From Paraflavitalea pollutisoli (GTDB taxonomy: Bacteria > Bacteroidota > Bacteroidia > Chitinophagales > Chitinophagaceae): a stretch of 64,000 nt of DNA. The stretch covers positions 3,913,479 to 3,977,478 of the forward strand of contig NZ_JARKMX010000008.1 in assembly GCF_029360705.1 (NCBI RefSeq), written 5' to 3'. Below are positions 19,119 through 29,041 of the stretch, piece after piece. How positions within the stretch are numbered: position 1 is the first letter of the stretch; each line of letters starts with the position of its first letter. The position numbers and the translations under genes were made by a program. Below the pieces are notes generated by a model, which saw nothing but the letters and a program-made list of their open reading frames with translations, had not been told where the DNA came from and ran no database searches.

Positions 19119-20387
19119 ATGGGAAATGACACTACCCCTGCTACTCCCTCTGCCGATTCCTGGACAGCAGAACAATGGCTGAAACGCCTTACCTACATTC
19201 TACTTAGCATAATACTTGTCTACGTAGTCCTGCACCTTATCCACAACAAAGGACAGGAATATTTCAAGTTGAATGCAAAACAAGTACAGCGCATAAGCAG
19301 CCTATTGCTATCTGCCGACACGACTAAAAAAGACGCGCTGTCTAAAAAAACAACCGAAGACCACAAAGGCAAAAAGCCCCAAAAAACATCCCCCGATAAT
19401 AAGAATGGTGATTCGGCGACAGCTGATACTGGGGTAATAGTAAGACCGCCTATAAAAACCGACACTACCCCAAAGGGCAGCGAGACCCGAAAACCTATAG
19501 AAGAGGAGATTTGCGACTCTGAGAATCCCGTTATCAGTTTTCTACGCATAGAAATAGGGGCATTAGCCGCTACCCAGGAGAGAGACATAAAAAATTACAT
19601 CTGCCAGTTCCGCAATGAACCGCGTGAGATCGTCGCATTCCTGACAGATACCCGCTACAAAGTCGATGCATTCTTCTATCTCGCGGGACCGCTCGTTTAT
19701 CTCGAGGTGATCTTCTGGTCACTGTTCGGGGTGCTGGCCAGCTTACTGTACTATGTGAGCGATGCCGAAAGAAAAAAAGATGAAGAATTTGACCCAGCCC
19801 AAATCCCGTATCAGAAGGCTAAAATGTTCTACGCGCCGCTGGCGACACTGGTGCTTGTGTTGGGTTACAGCATGATTGCCGGGGAAAACCTGGTAGACAT
19901 CGATGCCGGTAAAGGCATGATCGTATTTGCTTTCCTGGCCGGCTTCTATTCTGGCCGTACCATGAACTTCCTCGACCGGCTGAAAGAGTTTTTACTACCG
20001 GGCATTGAATCTGAGAGCAAAATTTCCACAAAATCCGGTAAGGGTTCCAAGGTCGCAGCAGTCGGCGTCAATCTCTTGCTCGATCCCACCGGCCTCACAG
20101 ATCAGCAGCAAAAGGATATTGCCCAGGCAGGTTTTAAACAGGCAACGATCACGTTGACGCCGAAGGCAGGCGGCAATGATATCACACTGGTTGCGCCGAC
20201 CGACGATAAGGGCCACAACTTTACCGGAAAAGATATTCCGTTCGGCACATATACGATGAAAACTGCTTTCACTGTCAAAGACGATGCTGGCGTTGTGCTG
20301 CAATTCAATGCGACGCAGGAAGTAGACATAAAACAGCCGCAGCATACATTCGAGATAAAGATCCGGAAAAGCGAAGATCAAGGGTAG
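19119..20387 (+). CDS. Unrecognised membrane protein with C-terminal beta-sandwich-like domain
   Basis: I do not recognise this 422-residue protein. The order is: a short polar N-terminus; a membrane helix at about 27-42 (LTYILLSIILVYVVLHLI); a charged, Lys/Thr/Pro-rich linker (about 65-130) probably outside the membrane; a second helix (FYLAGPLVYLEVIFWSLFGVLASLLYY, about 186-212); a charged loop; and two more helices (FYAPLATLVLVLGYSMIAG and MIVFAFLAGFYSGRTM). The last 100 residues (ATITLTPKAGGNDITLVAPT ... HTFEIKIRKS) look like a carboxypeptidase-regulatory or Ig-like fold. It stands alone between the tRNA and aconitase genes and ends in a large palindromic terminator. No function can be assigned. 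Confidence 0.8.
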   Translation: MGNDTTPATPSADSWTAEQWLKRLTYILLSIILVYVVLHLIHNKGQEYFKLNAKQVQRISSLLLSADTTKKDALSKKTTEDHKGKKPQKTSPDNKNGDSATADTGVIVRPPIKTDTTPKGSETRKPIEEEICDSENPVISFLRIEIGALAATQERDIKNYICQFRNEPREIVAFLTDTRYKVDAFFYLAGPLVYLEVIFWSLFGVLASLLYYVSDAERKKDEEFDPAQIPYQKAKMFYAPLATLVLVLGYSMIAGENLVDIDAGKGMIVFAFLAGFYSGRTMNFLDRLKEFLLPGIESESKISTKSGKGSKVAAVGVNLLLDPTGLTDQQQKDIAQAGFKQATITLTPKAGGNDITLVAPTDDKGHNFTGKDIPFGTYTMKTAFTVKDDAGVVLQFNATQEVDIKQPQHTFEIKIRKSEDQG

Positions 20388-20420
20388 GTAGCCCACATCG
20401 CACGGTCACCCAACATCATA

Positions 20421-20464
20421 TAAATAGTAATGGCTTCGCCGATCGGCGAAGCCATTGCTATTTA
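20421..20464. terminator. 44-base near-perfect palindrome between convergent genes
   Basis: The central 28 bases (20429-20456) are a perfect palindrome; with a T-G pair it extends to TAAATAG/CTATTTA at the ends. It sits between the stops of the membrane protein gene (+) and acnB (-) and should terminate both. Confidence 0.7.
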
Positions 20465-20479
20465 CGCTAAATAAAACTT

Positions 20480-23275
20480 CTAGTAAGAAACATTATCCTT
20501 CCGCGCTGTAGTCAGGTTCTTTAGCGGAGGCGCAAACTTGGTCAGGTTGATACCTTCAACCGCATCCTTGTATTCAGTCATATTAGGAATTCTTCCCAGG
20601 ATGGCGGACAGCACCACTACTGGTGTTGAGGCCAACAGAGATTCTCCTTTTTTACGATCAGAATCTTCTACCACCCTACCCTGAAACAAACGGGTGGAAG
20701 TAGCCAGTACGGTATCACCTTTTGCAGCCTTCTCCTGGTTACCCATACAGAGGTTACAACCGGGGCGCTCGAGGTACATCATATTCTCGTATTGCGTACG
20801 TGCAGCAGACTTCGGAGCCGCATCATCAAATTCAAAACCGGAATACTTCTGCAGAATTTCCCAGTCACCTTCCGCTTTCAGCTCATCGATGATATTGTAA
20901 GTTGGCGCTGCCACTACCAGCGGTGCGTGGAACTCTACTTTACCCTGCTGTTTTTCCAGGTTACGGAGCATTTGTGATACAATCTTCAAATCGCCCTTGT
21001 GTACCATACAGGAGCCAACAAAACCAAGGTCTACTTTCTTCTCGTCGCCGTAGTAAGAAAGCGTCCGAATGGTATCGTGGGTATATCGTTTGGAAACATC
21101 TTCATTGTTGACATCAGGATCTGCGATCATGGGCTCCTCGATCACATCCAGGTCGATCACTACTTCAGCATAGTACTTCGCATTCGCATCTGGCGTCAAG
21201 GCGGGCTTTTCACCAGATTTGATCTCAGCGATCCGCTTGTCGGCCCTGTTGATCAACCCCTGCAGTACCTGCTTGTGGTTATCCATGCCCTTGTCGATCA
21301 TGATCTGAATCCTGCCTTTCGCAATTTCCAGCGATTCGATCAGGGTATCATCTTCAGAGATATTGATGGAAGCCTTGGCTTTCATTTCAGCCGTCCAGTC
21401 AGTAAACGTGAAAGCCTGGTCGGCGGGAAGCGTACCAATGTGCACTTCGATCACCCTACCCTGGAAAACATTCTCGCCACCGAATTTCTGTAGCATCTGT
21501 GCCTGGGTAGCATGTACTACATCCCGGAAATCCATGTGATCCTTCATAGAACCTTTGAAGGTCACTTTCACCGATTCAGGGATCGGCATAGAAGCTTCAC
21601 CGGTGGCAAGTGCCAACGCAACGGTACCAGAATCCGCACCAAACGCAACACCTTTCGACATCCGGGTATGCGAGTCACCACCAATGATGATGGCCCACTC
21701 ATCTACCGTAATATCGTTGAGTACCTTGTGAATCACGTCGGTCATGGAATGATATTCACCCAGCGGGTCACGGGCAGTGATCAGACCAAACTCGTTCATG
21801 AATTTCATGAGCTTGGGAATATTCGCCTGCGCCTTTTTGTCCCATACAGAAGCGGTGTGACAACCAGATTGGTAGGCACCGTCCACAATGGGAGAAATGA
21901 CGGTAGCAGCCATCGACTCCAGCTCCTGGGCAGTCATCAGGCCGGTAGTATCCTGAGATCCTACAATATTTACTTCAACACGCACATCCGAACCGGCATG
22001 TAATACCTTACCGGGTGTAGCGCCAACAGCATTTTTGTTAAATATCTTCTCGACAGCAGTAAGCCCCTGTCCTTCATTTGAAATCTCTTTCGAAGGCGCA
22101 AATACCGGAGCAGGCTCGATGTTGAGCACCTTGGCAGCGATCGTCTGGATCTTTTTACCAAATACGATCGCATAAGATCCACCAGCTCTGATGAATTCTT
22201 TTTTCTGCGGCGTAAGTGCCTTAGAAATATCGATCAACTCCTTGTCACCATGATAAAGTTTCTTCGTCTTGGTATTGATCGTAAGCACTGTGCCAGTAGC
22301 TACGGAATACACTTCCTCAAGAATGGGCTCACCACTTTCGTTGCGGATCACCTTGCCATTTTCATCCACCTTCTTCACCCAGTTCTTCAGGTCGATACCG
22401 ATACCACCGGTAACATCGACAGTAGTCAGAAAAATGGGGGAAATACCATTGGTACCACCTACGATAGGCGCAATGTTGACGAAGGGAATATAGGGGCTGG
22501 CCTGTTTACCTGTCCACAGCGCCACATTGTTGACACCAGACATCCGGGAAGAACCTACGCCCATGGTACCCTTCTCGGCAATCAGCATCACGCTCTTATC
22601 AGGATGCTGCGCCTGCAAAGCCCTGATCTCGGCTTGTGCCTGAGGCGTGATCATACATTTACCATGCAGCTCACGGTCAGACCTGGAGTGCGCCTGATTA
22701 CCCGGAGAAAGCAAATCAGTAGAGATATCGCCTTCGCCGGCGATAAACGTAACGATCTTTATTTCTTCTGGCAGGTCGGGAAGTTTCGTAAAAAACTCAG
22801 CCTGCGCGTAACTTTCAAATATTTCCCTGGCGATTACATTGTCGTTCTTGAAAGCTTCTTTCAAACGATCGGTGTCTGCATCATACAGGAACACCTGTGT
22901 TTTCAGTACTTCTGCGGCTTGCTGCGCAATCACCGCGTCATTACCCAGCGCCAGATCCAGCAGTACGCCAATCGACGGACCACCCTTCATATGCGACAAC
23001 AGTTCAAAAGCAAAAGCTGGCGTGATTTCCGCCACGACAGCCGTACCCTGGATAATTTCCTTTAAAAAAGTAGCTTTCACGCCGGCAGCAGGGGTAGTAC
23101 CTGGCAACACATTGTAAATGAAGAAATGAAGGGATTCCTTCCTGTCTATATGCTTGACATCTTTGATCTGTGCGATGATTTCGCTAAGCAATTCGGCACC
23201 GTCGATCGGCTTTGGATGAAGGTCCTGAACTCTTCTTTCTTCGATTTCCTTAAGATATTCGTTGTAAAGACTCAT
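20480..23275 (-). CDS. acnB: Aconitate hydratase B (aconitase, TCA cycle)
   Basis: Converts citrate to isocitrate through cis-aconitate; AcnB proteins can also act on 2-methylisocitrate. The protein has 931 residues from the ATG giving MSLYNEYLKEIEERR; the ten residues of open frame upstream are not conserved-looking. The AcnB arrangement is visible: N-terminal HEAT-like helical domain (about 1-160), swivel domain, then the catalytic domains. Iron-sulfur cluster cysteines lie in GSCMVHKGDLK and ERPGCNLCMGNQ; catalytic loops include GGDSHTRMSKGVAFGADSGT. It is longer than E. coli AcnB (about 865). It is monocistronic, with a TACATTTG box 28 bases upstream of the ATG. The citrate synthase gene is 25 kb away. 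Confidence 0.97.
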   Translation of the reverse strand: MSLYNEYLKEIEERRVQDLHPKPIDGAELLSEIIAQIKDVKHIDRKESLHFFIYNVLPGTTPAAGVKATFLKEIIQGTAVVAEITPAFAFELLSHMKGGPSIGVLLDLALGNDAVIAQQAAEVLKTQVFLYDADTDRLKEAFKNDNVIAREIFESYAQAEFFTKLPDLPEEIKIVTFIAGEGDISTDLLSPGNQAHSRSDRELHGKCMITPQAQAEIRALQAQHPDKSVMLIAEKGTMGVGSSRMSGVNNVALWTGKQASPYIPFVNIAPIVGGTNGISPIFLTTVDVTGGIGIDLKNWVKKVDENGKVIRNESGEPILEEVYSVATGTVLTINTKTKKLYHGDKELIDISKALTPQKKEFIRAGGSYAIVFGKKIQTIAAKVLNIEPAPVFAPSKEISNEGQGLTAVEKIFNKNAVGATPGKVLHAGSDVRVEVNIVGSQDTTGLMTAQELESMAATVISPIVDGAYQSGCHTASVWDKKAQANIPKLMKFMNEFGLITARDPLGEYHSMTDVIHKVLNDITVDEWAIIIGGDSHTRMSKGVAFGADSGTVALALATGEASMPIPESVKVTFKGSMKDHMDFRDVVHATQAQMLQKFGGENVFQGRVIEVHIGTLPADQAFTFTDWTAEMKAKASINISEDDTLIESLEIAKGRIQIMIDKGMDNHKQVLQGLINRADKRIAEIKSGEKPALTPDANAKYYAEVVIDLDVIEEPMIADPDVNNEDVSKRYTHDTIRTLSYYGDEKKVDLGFVGSCMVHKGDLKIVSQMLRNLEKQQGKVEFHAPLVVAAPTYNIIDELKAEGDWEILQKYSGFEFDDAAPKSAARTQYENMMYLERPGCNLCMGNQEKAAKGDTVLATSTRLFQGRVVEDSDRKKGESLLASTPVVVLSAILGRIPNMTEYKDAVEGINLTKFAPPLKNLTTARKDNVSY

Positions 23276-23302
23276 ACAATGTTCGTTTTGAATGCTAAGC
23301 TG

Positions 23303-23310
23303 CAAATGTA
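23303..23310 (-). promoter_or_regulatory. -7 box of acnB
   Basis: TACATTTG on the minus strand, 27 bases before the acnB ATG. No TTTG is found at the expected -33 position. The same octamer precedes three other genes in the window. Confidence 0.45.
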
Positions 23311-23642
23311 ATTCAAGTACATAATATTACATAGGGCTCAAAATAAGATTCCAGGCAGCGCTAAACTGGAGATTAGAGAAGAATAAATGTCATATCAGGA
23401 TTAAATCGCATTACATCCCGGGCGGTATTTTGCTAATAATAGTGGCTCCTACTTGATCTTCCGGCTGCCATTTCGGCGCTGACATCCATATAACAACATA
23501 TGAGCGGGAATTGATTGAAAGCCAGGGCATTTAACAGATAATTAACCCCGCCGCTCAAGTCAAACTACTGGCAACTAAGCACTTACACGAGAAATACCCT
23601 GTACACCAATTGGCCAGTACCTCAGCTGATCAAACCGCACAC
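23311..23642. other. Non-coding gap upstream of acnB
   Basis: Apart from the acnB promoter at its left edge I see nothing here: no coding frame and no repeat. Confidence 0.5.
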
Positions 23643-23670
23643 AAAAAAGCCAGGCTTGCACCTGGCTTTT
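23643..23670 (-). terminator. Terminator of the barrel/DUF3857 operon
   Basis: AAAAGCCAGG pairs with CCTGGCTTTT around CTTGCA; on the minus strand it is followed by a T run. It lies 22 bases after the stop of the barrel protein gene. Confidence 0.8.
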
Positions 23671-23691
23671 CTATCAAAAGTTCATCTTGTA

Positions 23692-24357
23692 CTAGTCATC
23701 GCTGGATATCCTGAAGCGCACACCCGCCGATACATAGGGATGGCTTGTATACATGTGATAAGCCTTCTGGGCATAGTCACCATCGGTGGCAATATTGCCC
23801 TGTAAATTATATCCGGCAGCCAGGTTGAGACCAAACCAGGAGCTAAGATTAAATACCGCTCCGGCACCACCGCCTATACCTACACCAAACGACCGTTCGG
23901 AAATATAAGGATCGGTGTTGGTATAATAATCATCCCATTCCTTAACGCCACCGCTGATCACAAAATTGAAACCAGCAGTCAGGTATGGCTGGATCCTGGG
24001 CGTCTCTCCTTCTCCCTTGATCAGGTGATAACCCCAGTTGTATCCATAGATAAACTGAGCCCTGGACTTTCCCCGAATCGTGCGCACAGCCTTATCTTCA
24101 TCCAAAACGTTCTTGGAGAATTTAAACCCCGGAATGTATTGCAAATCCCAATTGGTAAACAAACGTTTGCCATCCTGGTCACGGCCAAAAGAAATGTAAA
24201 ATCCTATGGGGCCGCCTTTGCCGTCACCCAGCGCATTCAGTCGGGAACCCAGGGCATACGTACGGCCTGCCTTCTCGAAGAAACTGGCCTTCTTGTACTG
24301 CGCAAATGTGCCCGCATACAACGTGAACAGTAATAGGGTGAATGAAAACTTTTTCAT
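23692..24357 (-). CDS. Outer-membrane beta-barrel protein
   Basis: A 221-residue exported protein. The signal peptide is MKKFSFTLLLFTLYAGTFAQ. The rest alternates aromatic/glycine strands (AQFIYGYNWGYHL, PYLTAGFNFVISGG, FGVGIGGGAGAVFNL, FGLNLAAGYNLQG, HPYVSAGVRFRIS) and ends in an Arg-Phe-Arg-Ile strand, as expected for a small eight-stranded barrel. It is the third gene of an operon with the two DUF3857-type genes, nine bases after the second. The substrate or partner is unknown; by context it may anchor or assist the two transglutaminase-like proteins. Confidence 0.8.
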   Translation of the reverse strand: MKKFSFTLLLFTLYAGTFAQYKKASFFEKAGRTYALGSRLNALGDGKGGPIGFYISFGRDQDGKRLFTNWDLQYIPGFKFSKNVLDEDKAVRTIRGKSRAQFIYGYNWGYHLIKGEGETPRIQPYLTAGFNFVISGGVKEWDDYYTNTDPYISERSFGVGIGGGAGAVFNLSSWFGLNLAAGYNLQGNIATDGDYAQKAYHMYTSHPYVSAGVRFRISSDD

Positions 24358-24366
24358 GAAGAGCTA

Positions 24367-26592
24367 TTATTGTTTAGGGGTTAACAGGATATACTTGTAC
24401 GTATTGTTGTAAGCCGCATCGATAAAGGCAAGCATATCACTCCACTTGGCAGCGGAAAAACCTTTTAGTTTGTAGACCTTCTGAATATCGATCAGCACCA
24501 TCCCATTTTCCTCCTTGGCGATTAACTTGAAGGCGCCAGTTTCATTGTCGACCATCTTGTTCAGCTCAGTCAAGCCCTCGGCCTTGTATCCATCTGGTAT
24601 TTTGAACTGAATGCTCCAGGTAAACGTGCGGGGATAACGATTGTCGATATCATTTTTACGTTCTCGTTCTTCCTTCTTGATCTGCAATTGTGATCCCACC
24701 AGGCCAGTCAGGTTGACCAGGTATTTTTTTCCCGCCTTCCGGACAAAATCAGGCAGTTCAAACTCTTCGCGGAAGCTCAACACATTTTTCTTTTGCGTAC
24801 GACCATCGGTCACCAGCGTAAATTTGACATTGTTCACAGGCTGCTCAAACTCCGACTCCAACCTGTCTTTTACATACTCCGGCTTCTGCTTTTTGAACTC
24901 ATCGGTCAGCGAACGCACAGACTTATCATACTCCTCCGACTCCCGCGCCTTCATTTTATCCGTAGGGTTGTTACCGCCATAGTTTTTATAATCGTCGAGC
25001 ATAAAAGTTGTATACCGCAAGGCATTCACCGTATTCTTCGCCTTTTGAATCCCTTTATAATGGGAGGTCCTGCTCACCTTCAACCCTTTCATATCAGGCG
25101 TCAGCTCGGTAGTGTACTGGTACAATGAACTGTTATCAAGCGCTACTGTACCCGGCAGGGTAAACGGCTTGATCTCCTGCGCGCCTCCTTTTTTTGCCGG
25201 TGCGTAAATGATATAGGCCTCATTGTCGATCAGGCTTTCATCCAGCTCTCCCGGATTTGAATAGTCGGTCACATTGAAATACAATTTATCGCCAATCTTG
25301 ATGATATACCTGATCTCTTCTTCAAACAGGATATCCTTCAAACGCCCGATATTGTTCGATGCTGTAATGATTATCTCCGATTTGATATCGCGCTGGTAGA
25401 GCAGCGAACCGAAAATATGGGCAAACTTCTTATCACTTAAATACCCCTGCTGAAAAAGGATCTTATTACGTACCAGGTAGTAAGCCTTATTGATATACTC
25501 CTGCTCATTCCAGCTCTTGGCACCCAGTTTCACCAGTTCGGAATAGCAACCATCGATAAATTGCTGTACCGTAAAGAACTGCGATCCGGCAAAAGGAGCA
25601 CTACTCACCTGCTCATAATCCTCCCAGGCCTTGCGGGCCAGCTCTTCTTTGCTAAAACTGCTTTTCAGTTCTCCCTTCTCCCCGATCAATGCCCCCTTGG
25701 CCTGGTCATTGTTGGAATAGATAACCTGAAACTTCACAATGGGGTATTGAATAAAAGGACTGATGAAATTGATATCCTTTTCCGTATCCCGGTTCTTGTC
25801 GACAAATACATACCGGAAAAAACCGTCAGATGCCGGTTCTTTTTTAAAGATGGGTGCACCGTTCAGCGAAAGCGATTTAAAGAACGATTTATCGTCCGTC
25901 TCTATCGCAATCTCATTGTGCAGGACAGGATAATGTTTACTGCAAACCTCATAAATAGGACTGAACTCAACATACCCGGAACGCGTAACATCCAGTTTGC
26001 TTTTGGTGGTCGTAACATACTCCAGGATATCGCCCGGTTCCAGGTCGCTCACGGGCACTTTGTAATATTGGTAACCCGCACCGGCAACCTGATCGAAAAA
26101 ACTATTAAAAAGGTCTGGAATATCAGTCCCCCGCTCCACCGCCACCGCACTCTTCAGATCGATATTGATGGCCGTATCCCCGGGCTTGATGATGCGGGCA
26201 ATAAATCCGTCTTCCTTGGAGCCGTACCGGAAATAGATCTCCGAAAAAGCCTTCACCGCGTTGTTGTCATTGAGCTTTACCCGCATGCGGCTCTTCTCGA
26301 AAAAGTAAAGGCTCCGTTCGCGGCGGGTGAAGAAACCACCACTGCTTTTCCGGTCAAATACCACATTGCGCGACACACCAATCAGCACGGCTGACTCCTT
26401 ATCCCATTTAGCAGGTGTATTGGTTTCCTTGAAAGCCGCAGGCACGTCCTGCAACATAAAACGAGCATTCTTTTCGAGGATCTCGATAAAATCTTCATCG
26501 ATATAGCTTTGCGCCTGCAGGTTCGTAGCCATGCAGGAAAACAACAAAACCAGCGTAGCAGTAAAATATAGTCGAAGTAGTTGGGTCGTCAT
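24367..26592 (-). CDS. DUF3857-type exported protein with degenerate transglutaminase core
   Basis: A 741-residue protein with a signal peptide (about 1-28, ending LQAQ). It resembles the protein encoded just upstream in layout: an N-terminal beta-rich region containing LEPGDILEYVTT (about 184-195), a central helical core, and a C-terminal beta region. Where the upstream protein has the catalytic Cys in NKYGDCKGM, this one reads DKKFAHIFGSLL (about 387-398), without a Cys. The His segment is replaced by EIRYIIKIGDKLYFNVTDY. It therefore looks like a non-catalytic relative that keeps the fold. It lies eight bases after one gene and nine before the next, so the three are co-transcribed and may form one envelope complex. 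Confidence 0.75.
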   Translation of the reverse strand: MTTQLLRLYFTATLVLLFSCMATNLQAQSYIDEDFIEILEKNARFMLQDVPAAFKETNTPAKWDKESAVLIGVSRNVVFDRKSSGGFFTRRERSLYFFEKSRMRVKLNDNNAVKAFSEIYFRYGSKEDGFIARIIKPGDTAINIDLKSAVAVERGTDIPDLFNSFFDQVAGAGYQYYKVPVSDLEPGDILEYVTTTKSKLDVTRSGYVEFSPIYEVCSKHYPVLHNEIAIETDDKSFFKSLSLNGAPIFKKEPASDGFFRYVFVDKNRDTEKDINFISPFIQYPIVKFQVIYSNNDQAKGALIGEKGELKSSFSKEELARKAWEDYEQVSSAPFAGSQFFTVQQFIDGCYSELVKLGAKSWNEQEYINKAYYLVRNKILFQQGYLSDKKFAHIFGSLLYQRDIKSEIIITASNNIGRLKDILFEEEIRYIIKIGDKLYFNVTDYSNPGELDESLIDNEAYIIYAPAKKGGAQEIKPFTLPGTVALDNSSLYQYTTELTPDMKGLKVSRTSHYKGIQKAKNTVNALRYTTFMLDDYKNYGGNNPTDKMKARESEEYDKSVRSLTDEFKKQKPEYVKDRLESEFEQPVNNVKFTLVTDGRTQKKNVLSFREEFELPDFVRKAGKKYLVNLTGLVGSQLQIKKEERERKNDIDNRYPRTFTWSIQFKIPDGYKAEGLTELNKMVDNETGAFKLIAKEENGMVLIDIQKVYKLKGFSAAKWSDMLAFIDAAYNNTYKYILLTPKQ

Positions 26593-26600
26593 GGTGCGGG

Positions 26601-28598
26601 TTATTTAGAAGTGATGCTGAAGAAATAGCTGCTGAAAGATTTGATGGACTCCAGGAACTTCTTCCAGTTCGCAAAATCAGACTGGGGGATCGTACTATTC
26701 TTCAACACCAGGTATTTCTTCAGAACGATCTTATTACCGGTTACAACGTATTGCCCCCGGAATTCATAACCGTCGAACTTTAGCTCCAGCTTTTCCGGAA
26801 TATCCGCAAACTTGCCCGATGGGATGGTCAGCGAAAACTCATCTTCAAAGCTCAATACATAATCGAAGTCATACCCACTCTTCCTTTTTTCATCCGGCAT
26901 GTACCGACTGAGCGTCTTGGGGAAGAAATCGAGGTTTACATATTTATCGCCAGCAATCACCTGTACATAGTTGGCCAATTCCACATTACCCGATATTTGG
27001 ATCGGAATATCCCGGTTATTGAGATCGCTGGTCTTCACATTGGAAGCCTGTACGTTGTCATTATCAAACTCCAGGTAGCCATTTAAGAACTTCTCCCGGC
27101 TTGTATTGGGCAGATCCTGGTACATCTGGTGAAAATCCTTCCGCTCATTGCCGGTCAGCGTTACCTGAATTTTTCCGCTCAACAAGTCGTTGGCCAGTGA
27201 AAAATCAGCCTTGGTAAATATCTTATGCTCGTCACCCGTGGTCATCGGCACTTTCTTGATATCAAACTTATCGCCATTTGCCACCATTGCCTCTTTACCC
27301 TGAATACGGTAAGCATTCTCGCCAAACGGCACATATTTCTCGGTTGCATCGAGGAAGTACTCCTTGCCTTTATAGTAGAGCGTCGTGATAGCGTGGTTAT
27401 TGACGCACAAAGCCGGCAGTGACTGTGAATAAGGCAGTGCCCGGGTGCCGATCCAGGTAAAATGCGCATCGAAACCAGCCAGCTTCAAAAATTCCGTCAG
27501 CAAGTTGGCCATACCCTTACAATCACCATACTTATTCGTCAATACATCCTGGGCAGAAGAGGGGATATAACCAGAATAGCCATCTTCATAAGCAATGTAC
27601 CGCACCTTATCCTGTACCCAATAATAAATGGCTTTGATCTTATCCACTTCCGTGGGAGCGTTGGCCGTGATCCTGGCAAGGGTAGCTTTCAATTTGGCAG
27701 GATCATTTTCAGCCATCTTGTACAAGCGGTTGTTCCAGTTGTACACGTCCGCCGTCTGGTCAAAACCTTTCAGTACATCGCCTTTGCTTTCGAAAGACTT
27801 TACCTGGATAACGATGTGCGGCTCCGTGTAGGCCTTACCCATTTGTTTGTACTCGCCTTTACTGGCCGGGATGTCTTTCAGGATAAATACATAGTTGGTA
27901 TAGCCACCCTTTTTTGTTTCCTTCCTTTCCACCTTACTACCCTCAAAATTGAAGGTCTTAAAATCAATCGTTAGCCAGGTTGGTACGCGAAACTCAAACA
28001 CCTGTTCAGAAACGGGGTAAGGCGCCGAAAAGAAAAGGCGGGTAAGGTATTTGGCATCGGTATACTCTTTTTTCACCGTTACGCGGGCGATATTGCCTTT
28101 ATCCGAAAACCGGATCGGATAATATTGCACGCGACTATCATCGAAAAAGATGTTCTCGTCAGTAACAGCCCGGTCAATGCCCGACCGCTCGGAGGTAATA
28201 AACTTGGTGTTTACCTTTACCGCCTTCTTAAAGGTTTTCAGCCGGATGAATCTATTGTAGAACTCCGGGTAGGTAATACCCGCAAACTTTTTCAAAGCCA
28301 TAAACTCCAACTCTGCATCCTCCTGCACCACCACGACCTTGTCATTCAGGGCATTGACTCCCTTATCGAAGGTGTAGTAATGGTAAGACGACTTGCAGAT
28401 CACATTGTCGTCCTTATACAATTTGGCCAGCCGGTCGGCATCGGCCGCATCATCGACCGCTATCTGCTGCGCTTGCAACCATACTGTCGTACAACACAAC
28501 AATACAGTCATTAGCATAAAACGGGCAGCTTGAAGAGGAGGCGAAAGGAAACGCCCAGGCACGCAGGGCCTGTCGGCGGAAAGAGCGGGCATGATCAT
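26601..28598 (-). CDS. DUF3857 and transglutaminase-like domain exported protein
   Basis: A 665-residue protein with an N-terminal DUF3857-like beta domain (about 50-280) and a transglutaminase/protease-like core. The triad is visible: Cys 360 in NKYGDCKGMANLL, His 402 in CVNNHAITTLYY and Asp 417 in EYFLDATEKYVPFG. The hydrophobic stretch at 28-44 ending LQAQ is the signal sequence. The first ATG gives an unusually long basic leader, so Met 28 (at 28517) is an alternative start. Such enzymes cleave or cross-link peptide or amide bonds in the envelope; the substrate is unknown. It leads a three-gene operon. Confidence 0.85.
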   Translation of the reverse strand: MIMPALSADRPCVPGRFLSPPLQAARFMLMTVLLCCTTVWLQAQQIAVDDAADADRLAKLYKDDNVICKSSYHYYTFDKGVNALNDKVVVVQEDAELEFMALKKFAGITYPEFYNRFIRLKTFKKAVKVNTKFITSERSGIDRAVTDENIFFDDSRVQYYPIRFSDKGNIARVTVKKEYTDAKYLTRLFFSAPYPVSEQVFEFRVPTWLTIDFKTFNFEGSKVERKETKKGGYTNYVFILKDIPASKGEYKQMGKAYTEPHIVIQVKSFESKGDVLKGFDQTADVYNWNNRLYKMAENDPAKLKATLARITANAPTEVDKIKAIYYWVQDKVRYIAYEDGYSGYIPSSAQDVLTNKYGDCKGMANLLTEFLKLAGFDAHFTWIGTRALPYSQSLPALCVNNHAITTLYYKGKEYFLDATEKYVPFGENAYRIQGKEAMVANGDKFDIKKVPMTTGDEHKIFTKADFSLANDLLSGKIQVTLTGNERKDFHQMYQDLPNTSREKFLNGYLEFDNDNVQASNVKTSDLNNRDIPIQISGNVELANYVQVIAGDKYVNLDFFPKTLSRYMPDEKRKSGYDFDYVLSFEDEFSLTIPSGKFADIPEKLELKFDGYEFRGQYVVTGNKIVLKKYLVLKNSTIPQSDFANWKKFLESIKSFSSYFFSITSK

Positions 28599-29041
28599 TA
28601 GTTCGGGTTTAGAGCGTTGCTATAATATTTGACGGAAATGGTTATCCATCGCGTTAAAAACGTATCCTTGATTTTGTTTATTGTAAAAAAACCCGGCTAC
28701 TTCGCATATACTTTAAAGGAAGATGCCTGTATTTCAAAACCAGTATCACCCACACAATATCCCCCAATACTTCCCTGATCATCATCACATTACAAATATA
28801 CCAGCCTGGAAGTCTTCCATTACAATTTTTAATAACGGGTCTACCGGCCGCAAAGAAATAATACAAACCTTTTCCGCATCGGGCAAACCGATATTCGTGC
28901 AGTTTTGAGCGAAAACTGTGTCGATTTGGCGGGTAACTGTGCACGACGACCAATGTTAGAATTCTCTTAAAACGTTTGATATCTGCGATTTGCAAGCTAT
29001 TTTCGGGCGCAAACCCGCTGCGCAACAAAACGTCCGAACCT
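28599..29041. other. Divergent promoter region of the DUF3857 operon and the AsmA-like gene
   Basis: A 443-base gap. A possible minus-strand promoter is listed separately. An open frame on the minus strand (28678-29130) overlaps the AsmA start and does not look coding. No box is obvious for the AsmA-like gene. Confidence 0.45.
28793..28825 (-). promoter_or_regulatory. Possible promoter of the DUF3857 operon
   Basis: On the minus strand TTG, a 22-base spacer and TATATTTG. The spacer is one or two bases long and the leader would be about 190 bases, so confidence is modest. Confidence 0.35.

Noticed and set aside
24367-26592. Possible pseudogene of the neighbouring transglutaminase-like gene
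   Set aside because: The frame is intact over 741 codons with a signal peptide, so loss of the catalytic residues looks like a changed function, not decay.
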